A DNA stretch of 64,000 nucleotides. Source: CBDDHT01 sp965228615. Lineage in GTDB: Bacteria > Pseudomonadota > Alphaproteobacteria > Rhizobiales > Methyloligellaceae. The stretch spans positions 248,001 to 312,000 of the forward strand of contig CBDDHT010000004.1 of assembly GCA_965228615.1 (NCBI GenBank). The letters run 5' to 3'. The number at the start of each line of letters is the position of its first letter. Position 1 is the first letter of the stretch. Positions 53,477 to 62,337 of this stretch are shown here, piece after piece. Position numbers and translations under genes: made by a program. The notes beneath the pieces were generated by a model. The model searched no databases, was not told the origin of the DNA, and worked only from the letters and a program-made list of their open reading frames with translations.

Positions 53477-54508
53477 TCAAGATGCGGAAAGCATATCGAC
53501 AGCAAGCTTGACTTCGGCACGAAGCACCCGGCTGCGGCCATCATTGCTAGCCACCAGCACAAGGCGGTCGCGATTACAATCGAGAAGCGACGTGGCCGAC
53601 CAGAATGTATTCGATCCCTGCATTGCGTAAGAGACGTTTTCAAGGCCCAGAGCTTGTCCCCAGCCCATGGACATATGTCCGCTTTCGGGCACTTTTAACA
53701 TATGATCGATCGTACCGGGCTTGAGATACGGTGGGCCATTCACAAGGAAGATCCGTTGAAAGCGGGCCCAGTCCTCCAGTGAAAAGTGCAAGCGCCCGGC
53801 AGACGTATAAACCGTTGGATTGTCACTGTAGCGATCTTCCGGGTCGAGTGGCTTGCCCCGGCCAAACGAGAAACTTCCGATCCGCCACCGCGACTTATGG
53901 CCCCAAATGTCAGGAGGTGGCCCAATACCGCCCGACGTAATTCCTAATGGCGCGTACAGTTCAGATGAAAGGACGTTCTCATAACTTTGCCCGGTAATCC
54001 GTTCAATCGCCGCCGCAATGATGATGTAGCCAAGATTGGAGTAGACGAAACGCCCTCTCTTGCCAGGTCGCCGCGAGAGGATTGCGGCAGCAATGTCTGT
54101 CCGCTGTCTCGTTACAGGCTCTGTGGCATTCCAGGCGGCTTTCATTTCCGAGACGTTGAGATTCGCCTTCATTCCAGACTGGCAGACAAAAACCTCATCG
54201 ATGGTCCGATCCCGCCAAGTCGCATCGATTTGATTTTCAAGGTCGGGAAAGAGACTTGCAACAGTTACGTTCCACTTCGCCATCCCTTGTTCAACCATCC
54301 GCGCGTAAAGTGCAGCGGTCATGGACTTGGCACATGATCCTATATGCCATTGATGGTCGGAGGCTGCCTCTCTGCTCTGTCCTCGGGCGCAAACGCCCAC
54401 AACCGCAAGTTGGATATCGTCGCGGGTTACGATGGCGCCGCCAACCGCTGCCACCTTGTATCTCTCGCGAAAGTCAGCAAGCAGTGCGCGCAGAGAATTG
54501 CAGCTCAT
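53477..54508 (-). CDS. Serine hydrolase, class C beta-lactamase family
   Basis: A 343-residue protein of the serine beta-lactamase/D-peptidase superfamily. The nucleophile motif is S-x-x-K in GSCAKSMTAALYARM (near 62-65), and the Tyr motif is YSNLGY near 155. The third motif region is probably MQGSNTFWSATSL near 300. No signal peptide is evident, which is unusual if it acts on peptidoglycan, so an esterase or peptidase role in the cytoplasm is possible. The start ATG at 54508 is chosen over a TTG four codons earlier. Confidence 0.82.
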   Translation of the reverse strand: MSCNSLRALLADFRERYKVAAVGGAIVTRDDIQLAVVGVCARGQSREAASDHQWHIGSCAKSMTAALYARMVEQGMAKWNVTVASLFPDLENQIDATWRDRTIDEVFVCQSGMKANLNVSEMKAAWNATEPVTRQRTDIAAAILSRRPGKRGRFVYSNLGYIIIAAAIERITGQSYENVLSSELYAPLGITSGGIGPPPDIWGHKSRWRIGSFSFGRGKPLDPEDRYSDNPTVYTSAGRLHFSLEDWARFQRIFLVNGPPYLKPGTIDHMLKVPESGHMSMGWGQALGLENVSYAMQGSNTFWSATSLLDCNRDRLVLVASNDGRSRVLRAEVKLAVDMLSAS

Positions 54509-54536
54509 CTTTTGTATCAAGCGAATTCTTCAGTAC

Positions 54537-54932
54537 TTATTGTCCATGGGGGACGATAAAATTCCAAACGGCTTTCCAATTCCCCATCTCACGGGAAAAC
54601 GCGTAAAGCTCATATCCTGACTCTCTTCGAATTTCGCCAGATGTTTGGAATTCAATCTCAAATTGATACTTCGCCAGGGCCGTTTCGTGCCAAATGGAAA
54701 TCTGATGGCCAAATTCCCTCCATTTGATACCGTCCAAGTGCCGAACTATTTTGGAAAAATGATCAATACAGATACCAACCCCCTGTTTTCTTTCGAGCAA
54801 ATCAGGCCCTTCGATAATCATGTTGTCGTGCAAACAGGTCCTCAGGCCGGCAATGTCCCCTTGCGTCCAGGATGTGTTGATCTTTTTGAGCACATTCTTC
54901 ACAGCTTCTATGTCTGCTGGATCGTGATCCAT
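54537..54932 (-). CDS. NTF2-like (SnoaL/DUF4440-type) protein
   Basis: A 131-residue protein with the cone-shaped NTF2 layout: helix IEAVKNVLKKINTSWTQGDI, then LHDNMIIEGPDLL, and C-terminal strands ending WKAVWNFIVPHGQ. Such proteins include enzymes and binding modules, and no active-site residues can be assigned. The start at 54932 has GGAG five bases upstream; an ATG at 54950 is the alternative. It lies 28 bases upstream of the hydrolase gene on the same strand, so it may be in one transcript with it. Confidence 0.7.
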   Translation of the reverse strand: MDHDPADIEAVKNVLKKINTSWTQGDIAGLRTCLHDNMIIEGPDLLERKQGVGICIDHFSKIVRHLDGIKWREFGHQISIWHETALAKYQFEIEFQTSGEIRRESGYELYAFSREMGNWKAVWNFIVPHGQ

Positions 54933-54977
54933 AGCCTCTCCGTATGTCACTCAAATCCAGTAGACCAAATAGCGCGA

Positions 54978-55490
54978 TCAATCCTCGAGCCAGTCCCCAC
55001 ATTTCGGGGGCTCGGCCGTGCCCCATGGCATGAGGGGAACGGTCGATGTTGAATTCTTGGGACTGCCCTCGATCAGCTTGTCCGAGTAGATCAGATAGAC
55101 GAGGACATTGCGGCTCTTGTCGCAGCCGCGCACGATCTGAAGCTTCTTGAAAAAGATCGAGCGGCGCTGTTGAAAGACTTCCTCGCCTTGTTCGAATTTC
55201 CGCTTGAATTTCACCGGCCCCACCTGCCGGCAGGCCAACGATGCATCGGATAGCTCCTCGGCAAGGCCGAGCCAGCCGGCCCATCCACCTTTTTCCGGGA
55301 CGGTGAAATGGCAGGCAACGCCCTCCACATCAGGATCGTCGAGTGCAAATGTGGACAGATAGTGATCGGGTGAAAGAAACTTGAGCACTGTCCTTTTCTT
55401 GAAGATGAGTTCCGGATCGTCGGCGCCGTGCGCAGGCATACCGAAGAAGACGATCGCAAGGATCGCCCACACTGAAACGCTGACTCTCAT
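54978..55490 (-). CDS. creA: CreA family protein
   Basis: A 170-residue exported protein with a signal peptide to about 22 (ending AHG-A). CreA blocks seen: GVACHFTVPEKGGWAGWLGLA, SDASLACRQVGPVKF, VFQQRRSIFFKKLQIVRGCD and VYLIYSDKLIEGSPKNS. CreA is a periplasmic protein of unknown molecular role. The start is set at 55490 for MRVSVSVW, which gives a standard signal peptide; a frame of nine more residues exists. It lies in the same direction as the NTF2-like gene after a 45-base gap. Confidence 0.88.
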   Translation of the reverse strand: MRVSVSVWAILAIVFFGMPAHGADDPELIFKKRTVLKFLSPDHYLSTFALDDPDVEGVACHFTVPEKGGWAGWLGLAEELSDASLACRQVGPVKFKRKFEQGEEVFQQRRSIFFKKLQIVRGCDKSRNVLVYLIYSDKLIEGSPKNSTSTVPLMPWGTAEPPKCGDWLED

Positions 55491-55596
55491 TTTTTTATCT
55501 CCAGAATGCGGCGGCATTCTCTGTGTGCTTCGGAATGCACCGTTGTCCGGCGACGTTTGCCGGAAATGTCGGTATCAGGAGTGAACGCTTTAGGCT

Positions 55597-56037
55597 CTAC
55601 TGCGTGCGTGTCCAATATTTGTGGCGACACGCAAGCCCATTTGCGCGGCAACCGCGTAGTTTCAGCTTGCGATCATTTTCGAGACTAACTTCGACATTCT
55701 GGTGGGAAACGCCCTTTTTGGGATCATATACGGTCCCGATCCATAGATTGTCGCCGGCCTTCTGCATATTCGAGAACGTCGACAACCCAATGATCGGCCG
55801 GTCTCTAAGACTTGGATCCGGATTCTTTTTGTCGGTCGGCGGTCCACCTGCGCGGCCGCGCACACGGGTCCACACGATTTCAGCACAAAGGCTATTGCCA
55901 CACTCCGACACCTGCATTTTAGCTTTGCCCGAACTCGTCAGCCATATGCCAACCGGCGATGACGCAGAAGACTCACTACTTGTCCAAATCATGAATACGG
56001 GAAGCAGCAGGACCGGCATCATCAAGCGAAACCACAC
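55597..56037 (-). CDS. DUF2147 exported protein
   Basis: A 146-residue protein with signal peptide to about 26. The DUF2147 pattern is clear: SPVGIWLTSSGKAKMQVSEC near the start, RPIIGLSTFSNMQKAGDNLW in the middle, and LENDRKLKLRGCRANGLACR at the end. Four cysteines probably form two disulfides. The family is exported and of unknown function. The start is GTG with AGGAGA seven bases upstream. Confidence 0.85.
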   Translation of the reverse strand: MWFRLMMPVLLLPVFMIWTSSESSASSPVGIWLTSSGKAKMQVSECGNSLCAEIVWTRVRGRAGGPPTDKKNPDPSLRDRPIIGLSTFSNMQKAGDNLWIGTVYDPKKGVSHQNVEVSLENDRKLKLRGCRANGLACRHKYWTRTQ

Positions 56038-56297
56038 GACAATTCTCCTTCGGTTTTTCTAGCGGATTTGGCAACTCGGGTAGTTGTGGGGCGATAGTTG
56101 GCGTTAATGCGCATTGTCACCGCCGATTGTGGCAGAACAATCGCGATTCCCGACCGGACCGGTTGGTTTGCTGCCAATTGAATCATCGCTCAGTAAGCTA
56201 AGGACTGCGTTTGCAGATTTGAAGATGCTTTTGAAAAAATGAACGGCAATTCGCAAATTTTTCCAGTGTCATAGCAACGCAATGCTCAAAAGGGAGG

Positions 56298-57785
56298 TCA
56301 CGGGGTTTTGCCGGCCTTTGCAATCTCGCGCCCCAGACGAACCGTTTCCCTCACCAGCAAATCCAGATCCTCTTGCCGCGTTCGGTGATTATTGATTGCA
56401 ACGCGCAGACAATGCGTACCCTGGACTGTCGTATCCGAAAGCGCAGCGATGCCGTCCTCCTGTAGGCGCAGCATGATCTCGGTATTGAGATCTTTCAGCG
56501 CGTCGGCGGTGAAGCCATCGGTGCAAAAACGGAAACAGACGATGTTGATGCAGGTGGGAGCGATGCGCTCCAGATGCGGATCGGCATCGACCAGCGCGCT
56601 GAGATAGTGGCCTTGCGCAATGTTCTGGTCGATTAGCCGGCCAAACATTTCAACCCCATGTTCTTTCAGTGCCATCCAGACTTTGAGCGCGCGGAATCCA
56701 CGCGAGGTCTGAAGACCGAATTCGTGGAGCCAATGCGCGGATGCAAGACCGCGCGTCGTCATCTCAAGATATTCAGGTGTCACAGCGAATGTGCCGCGAT
56801 GGGCTGAGGCATCACGAACCAGTGCACAGCCGATGTCGAAAGGTGCATGGAGCCACTTATGAGGATCGAGTGCCAGGGAGTCGGCCTTGCCAATACCTGC
56901 GACGAGAGAGGCATTCTGTGGGGCAATGGCGATCAGCGCGCCGATACACCCATCGACGTGAAACCACAAATCCTCTTCTCGCGCCAACTCGGACAACGCC
57001 TGTAGATCGTCGATCGCGCCTGTGTTGACTGTGCCGGCGGTCCCGATCACGCAGGCTGGCTTAAGCCCTGCGGCCCGATCTTCGGCGATGGCACGACGGA
57101 GTGCTGACAAATCGATTGTCAGGTCAGTATTTGTCGCAATGCGACGCAACGCCTTGTTGCCGAGGCCAAGCACTTCCAGGGCCTTTCGGTGACAGCTGTG
57201 CACCTGATCGGAGGCATAGAAACACAAAGGCATCTCGATCGCTGCGACGCCTTCCTCACGCACGTCGATGCCTGCCTTGATATTTCGTGCGACCGTCAGG
57301 CCAATGAGATTTGCCATCGACCCGCCACTGACCAGCGTGCCGCTTGCCGGTTCAGGAAACCCCATCATCTCCTTGAACCAGTCCACGACCTGCTGGTCGA
57401 TGTAGGTCGCCGCATGATTGCCGCCGCCCACATTTGAACCCTGAACCGCCGCGAGAAAGTCAGCGATCGCACCTGTGAAGTTGCTCGAGCCCATATACCA
57501 GGACCAGAAGCGAGGATGGATATTGCCCATGGGGTAAGGCATCACCGTCTCGCTCACCTGACGGCAGACATCGGTCAAAGACGTCGGCGAACGGGGGAGG
57601 GGTGACGTAAAAAGATCGCGGATATCGGGCGGCATATCCTTCCAGACAGGGCGCGAGCGAACGTCCTGCAGATAATCGATCGATTCATCGATTAACCGGT
57701 GAGAAAGTGCCCGCACATCGGACCAATCATTCGGATCGAGTGTTTCCTCCCGGTCGCTGTTTCCAGCTTTGCTGATGGTGTCCAT
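56298..57785 (-). CDS. Pyridoxal-dependent group II decarboxylase (aromatic amino acid decarboxylase-like)
   Basis: A 495-residue PLP decarboxylase of the AADC/glutamate decarboxylase group. PLP-binding Lys lies in LALDPHKWLHAPFDIGC; FHVDGCIGA holds the conserved Asp, and GNIHPRFWSWYMGSSNFTG forms the substrate side. The substrate could be an aromatic amino acid, but specificity is not readable. The gene stands alone, with a 7-base tandem repeat in its upstream region. An IS3 relic lies beyond that. Confidence 0.9.
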   Translation of the reverse strand: MDTISKAGNSDREETLDPNDWSDVRALSHRLIDESIDYLQDVRSRPVWKDMPPDIRDLFTSPLPRSPTSLTDVCRQVSETVMPYPMGNIHPRFWSWYMGSSNFTGAIADFLAAVQGSNVGGGNHAATYIDQQVVDWFKEMMGFPEPASGTLVSGGSMANLIGLTVARNIKAGIDVREEGVAAIEMPLCFYASDQVHSCHRKALEVLGLGNKALRRIATNTDLTIDLSALRRAIAEDRAAGLKPACVIGTAGTVNTGAIDDLQALSELAREEDLWFHVDGCIGALIAIAPQNASLVAGIGKADSLALDPHKWLHAPFDIGCALVRDASAHRGTFAVTPEYLEMTTRGLASAHWLHEFGLQTSRGFRALKVWMALKEHGVEMFGRLIDQNIAQGHYLSALVDADPHLERIAPTCINIVCFRFCTDGFTADALKDLNTEIMLRLQEDGIAALSDTTVQGTHCLRVAINNHRTRQEDLDLLVRETVRLGREIAKAGKTP

Positions 57786-57808
57786 ACGGTCGTTCCTCGT
57801 TGCGCGAT

Positions 57809-57834
57809 CGGTCAGCGGTCATCGGTCATCGGTA
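57809..57834. repeat. Heptamer tandem repeat CGGTCAT upstream of decarboxylase
   Basis: Four head-to-tail 7-base units: CGGTCAG, CGGTCAT, CGGTCAT, and a partial CGGTAAA. They lie 24-49 bases upstream of the decarboxylase start. They could be a regulator site or simple slippage. Confidence 0.6.
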
Positions 57835-57924
57835 AATGTATATTCGAGAGGTGTGGCGCTAGACACTGTTGACGAGATCGTTTGCCGAATTTGTATCAGT
57901 CAGGTTTCTATCGAACAGTGCTTA

Positions 57925-58612
57925 GCACTGCTGCTCCGTCATACTGGCTGGGAGGTCAATGACAAGCGTGTCGAGCGCCTGTGGAAGCGAGAGGGGCTGA
58001 AAGTCCCGTACAAACAACCGAAGAAGGCGCGCCTATGGTTCAACGACGGCTCATGTGTTCGCCTACGGCCGGAGTATCCCAATCACGTCTGGTCCTATGA
58101 CTTCGTCCACGAGCGCACCCATGATGGTCGGGCCTTCAGGACGCTCAACGTCATCGACGAGTTCACCAGGGAGTGTCTGGCGATCCGGGTCAAACGCAAG
58201 CTCAGCTCCATCGACGTTATCGATGTTCTGACGGATCAGTTCATCTTGCGTGGGCCGCCAGCCTTCGTCCGGTCTGACAACGGCCCGGAGTTCGTTGCAG
58301 AGGCTGTCTGCGAATGGATTACGGCCGTCGGTGCGAAGACCGCCTATATCGAACCAGGTTCACCATGGGAGAATGGATATTGCGAGAGCTTCAACGCCCG
58401 CTTTCGGGACGAGCTTCTCAATGGGGAAATCTTCTACACCTTGAGGGAGACCCAAATCGTCATCGCGGAATGGCGCAAACACTACAACACGGTCAGGCCA
58501 CATAGCGCTCTCGGATACCGCCCGCCCGCGTCCGAGACCGTCGTCATGTTGGACCGAAAACCATCAATGCACTAACAATGGAAGTGGACCAATCAATCGG
58601 GGCTGATCATGT
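57925..58612 (+). mobile_element. IS3-family (IS407-like) element, 5'-truncated orfB with right end
   Basis: The frame to 58575 encodes the C-terminal 215 residues of an IS3-family transposase: GWEVNDKRVERLWKREGLKV, NHVWSYDFVHERTHDG (first Asp), VRSDNGPEF (second Asp) and ENGYCESFNARF (Glu). The DDE core is intact, but orfA, the start of orfB and the left end are absent. A frame extending to 57769 does not resemble the family. The bases after the stop, GTGGACCAATCAATCGGGGC then TGATCA, look like the right terminal repeat (about 58583-58612). Confidence 0.8.
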
Positions 58613-58870
58613 GCGCAGACGCCCTATCAATCGCTGATGTTTGTTGTTGAAACGGACGACAACGATTTTCTGTCCAATCGGATCCACGACGGAAATTCTT
58701 AGGAAGCGGTGATGCGGGGCACCGATCCCCGCAAACATTCCCATGCCCCCACCTTTCCAGACGGAAAGATTGTGATTGGTCTGTAGATAGATTTGTCGGC
58801 CGAAGAGACCAAAGGCAACAAGTGGAACGATCCAAACAAGTAAGAGCTGTTTCAGCTGTAGCTTGGACAT
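58607..58870 (-). pseudogene. Small membrane-protein gene cut by the IS3 end
   Basis: An 87-residue frame with one N-terminal helix (KQLLLVWIVPLVAFGLFG) and the motif SVWKGGGMGMFAGIGAPHHR. Its stop codon lies inside the IS terminal bases TGATCA, so the original C terminus has probably been lost. The N-terminal motif recalls small proteins found beside membrane-bound HTTM or polysaccharide genes, but I cannot name a family. It is divergent from the envelope glycan cluster. Confidence 0.55.
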
Positions 58871-59074
58871 TATGTCACAATCTTTGGAAAAATCGCGCCG
58901 ATTCGGACTCGATTCTACACCATCCAGTCAGAGATCGGCCGGCTCTATTGATTTTCACTCACGAACAGTGAGCGGTTTTCATCGATTCTTCATGGCTATC
59001 CGGTGTCATGGCACGGCAATTGCTCTGCTAACCATTCTTGGATGCAGTGCACGGCTATACGCGGGAGGCCATCG

Positions 59075-59797
59075 ATGCAGGCAATAGATTACGCAAATCG
59101 TCCGATGCTTAATGAAGTCGGATATCAGTCTAAAAATTCCCTGAAAACCGGCGGATTGTTGGGATCCGGAACAATCCTGTTCACTATAGTCGGTCTCGGG
59201 CTTTTGTTCATCACGGCGATCGCATTGCAACCCTGGGTCCCTGCAGGTGACCTATTACGGGACCCGCTTGCCGTTGCCGAAATGTCAGAAACCTGTTGCA
59301 AGCTCTATTTTGGCTTCGTTTCCACGCTTGGCAGTCTGATGTGGTTTATGGCGGCGGCCGTCTGTTTCTTTGTCGGCTGCCTCCTCTATACGATCGGTGA
59401 GGAACGGCGGCGGGCAGCATTCATGATCGCCGCAGCTCTCTTTACCGCTTGGCTGGGTGCTGATGACCTCTTCATGATCCACGATCATGTTCTGCCGGAA
59501 TTCGGTGTGCCTCAGCTGCTGACCTATGGCGTTTATGGCGGCCTGGCGTTCCTGCATCTCCTGTTTTTCTGGCGCGAGATCCTGCAATCGCGCGTCACCG
59601 TGTTTCTCGTTGCCGGTTCCATGCTTGCCATGAGCGTCGGGATCGATGCGTTCATTCACAGCGACCATATGCTGCGTATTGTCATGGAGGACGGGGCAAA
59701 GCTCATCGGTATCGCCTTGTGGGGTGCATTTCATGTTGCTGCAGGCTTTGACTATCTCCTCGAAGCGCGCCCGGGCCGTGCAGAGCAAGCAATCTGA
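59075..59797 (+). CDS. Seven-helix membrane protein of glycan cluster
   Basis: A 240-residue protein with about seven helices. In the middle, LGADDLFMIHDHVLPEFGV and the later GIDAFIHSDHMLRI hold clustered Asp and His residues in the membrane that could bind a metal. No family name is secure. The start has GGGAGG seven bases upstream; the longer frame from 59003 has no ribosome site. The ATP-grasp gene starts 26 bases after its stop. Confidence 0.6.
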   Translation: MQAIDYANRPMLNEVGYQSKNSLKTGGLLGSGTILFTIVGLGLLFITAIALQPWVPAGDLLRDPLAVAEMSETCCKLYFGFVSTLGSLMWFMAAAVCFFVGCLLYTIGEERRRAAFMIAAALFTAWLGADDLFMIHDHVLPEFGVPQLLTYGVYGGLAFLHLLFFWREILQSRVTVFLVAGSMLAMSVGIDAFIHSDHMLRIVMEDGAKLIGIALWGAFHVAAGFDYLLEARPGRAEQAI

Positions 59798-59823
59798 GGT
59801 CGATGCGTGTGAGGAGTGTCCCA

Positions 59824-61074
59824 ATGTCGGAAATGGATCAAATTCAGTCGCAACGATCAGCGTCAGGTTCGGTTCTTGTTTTGGGCAACTATCGTCCCGT
59901 CCTGTCACTTGCCAGGGAGCTCGTGCCGCTGGGATACCGGATCATCGTGGCGCGCGGTTTTGGCGAGGGTGCATGTGAATATTCCCGTTTCGTCGATGGT
60001 CATTGGGATCATCCGCCACTCACCGACGTCGATGCTTTCATTGGCGCCTTGACGCGTTTTCTGGAATCCAGGCCCGACATTCAGGTCGTCTATCCGGTAT
60101 TCGAAGATTATGTGCGGTTTTTTGCCGAGAACGAAGATCGCCTGCCGGATGGGCCGGTTTATGCGACGCCCGGCCGCGAGACTGTCCTGACGACGCTGGA
60201 CAAGATGGCTATGGCGCAGCTCGCCCGGTCTTTGGAGGTGCCGACGGCCGCTTATAAAATCGTAGAGTCCTATAGAGAACTACTGACCGCTGTCGAGACG
60301 ATCGGTTTTCCCGTCGTCGTACGGCCGCAGGAATCGGGGGAGGGCGTCGGCGGCAAGAAGGCGCTGATTTGCAGAGACGCAGAGGATCTGTCGCACAACC
60401 TGCCGAATTGGCCCCTGATGCATCCAACACTGATGGTGCAACGTTATGTCGAGGGGCCCCGGTATAATCACTATTTCGCAGCGCGCAACGGCGAGGTTTT
60501 CCGAATCCTGGAGACCCAGATCGACGAAACCGAGGAACTCGACGGGACTGGCTATGCGGTAGCCGGCAAGACAACGAGTTTGAGCGCCGATCTGCTCGCT
60601 CATACAGAGCGTTTGAGCGCCGCTCTCGACTACACCGGCGTTGGACTTGTCCAATATATGGTTAATCGCAATACCGGCGAGGTAACCTTTGTTGAACTCA
60701 ATCCCCGTATAGTGGGCAGTCATGTGATTGCCGAGGAAATGGGATTGGAGTTGAGCCGGTTGGCTATTGATCTTGTCAAATACCCGACGCGTGTTGAACG
60801 CAAGCACGTCGGAAGCTCCGGCATGCGGTATGCGTGGACATATGGAGCGATCCGCGGCGTTCGTTCTGCCTTGGCCAAAGGTGAACTGGGCCGCCTGGAA
60901 GGTTTTCAGGCCCTGATACGCGTTTTGGTCAAGGCCATCGATACACCCGTTCACATGTCGTATCGGTGGGATGATCCATTGCCAACGCTGATGCTCTTTG
61001 TCGAGCAAGTCCAGCCGCTGCACCGGCTATTGGCTCAGATTCCGGCCCGAAAGGCGATTTCGGTGCCCGTATGA
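59824..61074 (+). CDS. ATP-grasp domain ligase
   Basis: A 416-residue cytosolic protein. A preATP-grasp Rossmann segment (GSVLVLGNYRPVLSLARELV) is followed by an ATP-grasp fold: VVVRPQESGEGVGGKKALI for the nucleotide loop, LMVQRYVEGPRYNHYFAARN, and FVELNPRIVGSHVIAEEMGL with the metal-binding Glu and Asn. Such enzymes join a carboxylate to an amine. In this setting it may attach an amino acid to a sugar or lipid carrier. The start at 59824 follows GAGGAG. Its stop overlaps the next gene by four bases. Confidence 0.78.
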   Translation: MSEMDQIQSQRSASGSVLVLGNYRPVLSLARELVPLGYRIIVARGFGEGACEYSRFVDGHWDHPPLTDVDAFIGALTRFLESRPDIQVVYPVFEDYVRFFAENEDRLPDGPVYATPGRETVLTTLDKMAMAQLARSLEVPTAAYKIVESYRELLTAVETIGFPVVVRPQESGEGVGGKKALICRDAEDLSHNLPNWPLMHPTLMVQRYVEGPRYNHYFAARNGEVFRILETQIDETEELDGTGYAVAGKTTSLSADLLAHTERLSAALDYTGVGLVQYMVNRNTGEVTFVELNPRIVGSHVIAEEMGLELSRLAIDLVKYPTRVERKHVGSSGMRYAWTYGAIRGVRSALAKGELGRLEGFQALIRVLVKAIDTPVHMSYRWDDPLPTLMLFVEQVQPLHRLLAQIPARKAISVPV

Positions 61075-62300
61075 GGTCGAGTATGAGTGTTGCGACGCCG
61101 CCGCTTGAACGAACGCGGCCCTTGGATAGTCTGGTCGAACGCTTGGCGCACCGCGTTGAGGAACCGGTCGCCGATGGCTTCGAACTCGTCACCAATCTTG
61201 AGGGCCTTCAAGAGCTGGAAGAGGATTGGAATGATCTTCTCGGCCGGATGGAAGGCGCCGGAAATCCATTTCTTTCCTTCAACTGGCATTGGCATTGGTG
61301 CGAACACTATCTTGCCGGCGGGGAGGGCGAAAATACTGCGGCGTTGAATATCGTCGTTGTTCGTGAAAATGGCAGGGTCACGATGATCTGGCCCTTTGTC
61401 CTGCGCCGCGAAATGGGCCTGCATGTGCTGCGGTTCATGGGCGAGCCGGTGAGCCAATTCAGTGATATCCTCGCAGAGTCAACGGTCGACCTATCGCAAC
61501 GCCGTGCGTGTTGGGAATATCTGTGTGACACCGCCAAACCGGATGCGCTTGTCATGCGTAAAGTGCGGTCCGACAGCGCAATCGCTCCGCTCTTGCAGGA
61601 TTTGAATGCGATTCCGACCCTGGAGCAAGAAGCGCCTTATTCCGATCTCACGGCAGTGCCCGACTACGAAGCCTACCAGGCCAGGTTCAGCAAGAGGTTT
61701 CGACGCAATTGCCGCCGCCAATGCAACCGCCTCGAAGAGCTCGGCGTTCTCGAATTCACAATGATGCGGGAATCCGAAGAAGCACGGCACTATGTTTCCG
61801 ATGCCTTCACAATGAAGCGTGAATGGCTAAGAGAGACCGGTCGGATCGCGCCAAGTTTCAATGACGAGCGCTTCGGCTCGTTTTTCAACTCACTGGCAGG
61901 GAGCACGCAGCGCCCGGCCGGATGCGTCGTTTCCGCTCTGACACTGGACGGACATCCGATCGCCGTTGAGGTCGGCATTCTCGATCGCGGCCAATATGCC
62001 GCCCATATCGGGGCCTTCGAGGCGAGCCATGCACGGCTAAGCCCAGGGTCTCATCAGATCGCCCACCTAGTCGAAAAACTGATCGAAATGGGTGTCGAGC
62101 GCTACGATCTTCTGGCGCCAAGCGACAGCTACAAAATGACTTGGGCAGACAAAACAGTCGGTGTCAGCGACTATGTGGTTCCACGAAGCATCACCGGCCG
62201 CGTCTACGCAGATCTCTATCTCAAGCGTCTGCGCCCGGCGATGAAAAATGGTCTTACCGCAATCTCGAATGCCGCCAGCAAAGTGACGGCGAGCTTGTAG
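61071..62300 (+). CDS. GNAT/FemAB-like acyltransferase (BcsL/CelD type)
   Basis: A 409-residue protein of the BcsL/CelD GNAT group: GNPFLSFNWHWHWCEHYL near 65, FSKRFRRNCRRQCNRLEELG near 205, and GVERYDLLAPSDSYKMTWA near 345. These proteins are linked to polysaccharide acylation and secretion in alphaproteobacteria, and the substrate is unknown. It overlaps the ATP-grasp stop (ATGA) and is thus translationally coupled. The next gene starts 37 bases downstream. Confidence 0.8.
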   Translation: MRSSMSVATPPLERTRPLDSLVERLAHRVEEPVADGFELVTNLEGLQELEEDWNDLLGRMEGAGNPFLSFNWHWHWCEHYLAGGEGENTAALNIVVVRENGRVTMIWPFVLRREMGLHVLRFMGEPVSQFSDILAESTVDLSQRRACWEYLCDTAKPDALVMRKVRSDSAIAPLLQDLNAIPTLEQEAPYSDLTAVPDYEAYQARFSKRFRRNCRRQCNRLEELGVLEFTMMRESEEARHYVSDAFTMKREWLRETGRIAPSFNDERFGSFFNSLAGSTQRPAGCVVSALTLDGHPIAVEVGILDRGQYAAHIGAFEASHARLSPGSHQIAHLVEKLIEMGVERYDLLAPSDSYKMTWADKTVGVSDYVVPRSITGRVYADLYLKRLRPAMKNGLTAISNAASKVTASL

Positions 62301-62337
62301 AGGCTTCTGACAATCTAAGGCCCAATTAAGGACTCCG

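Noticed and set aside
57769..57924. N-terminal part of the long frame leading into the IS3 transposase.
   Set aside because: It does not match IS3 orfB and overlaps the decarboxylase start; homology begins near 57925.
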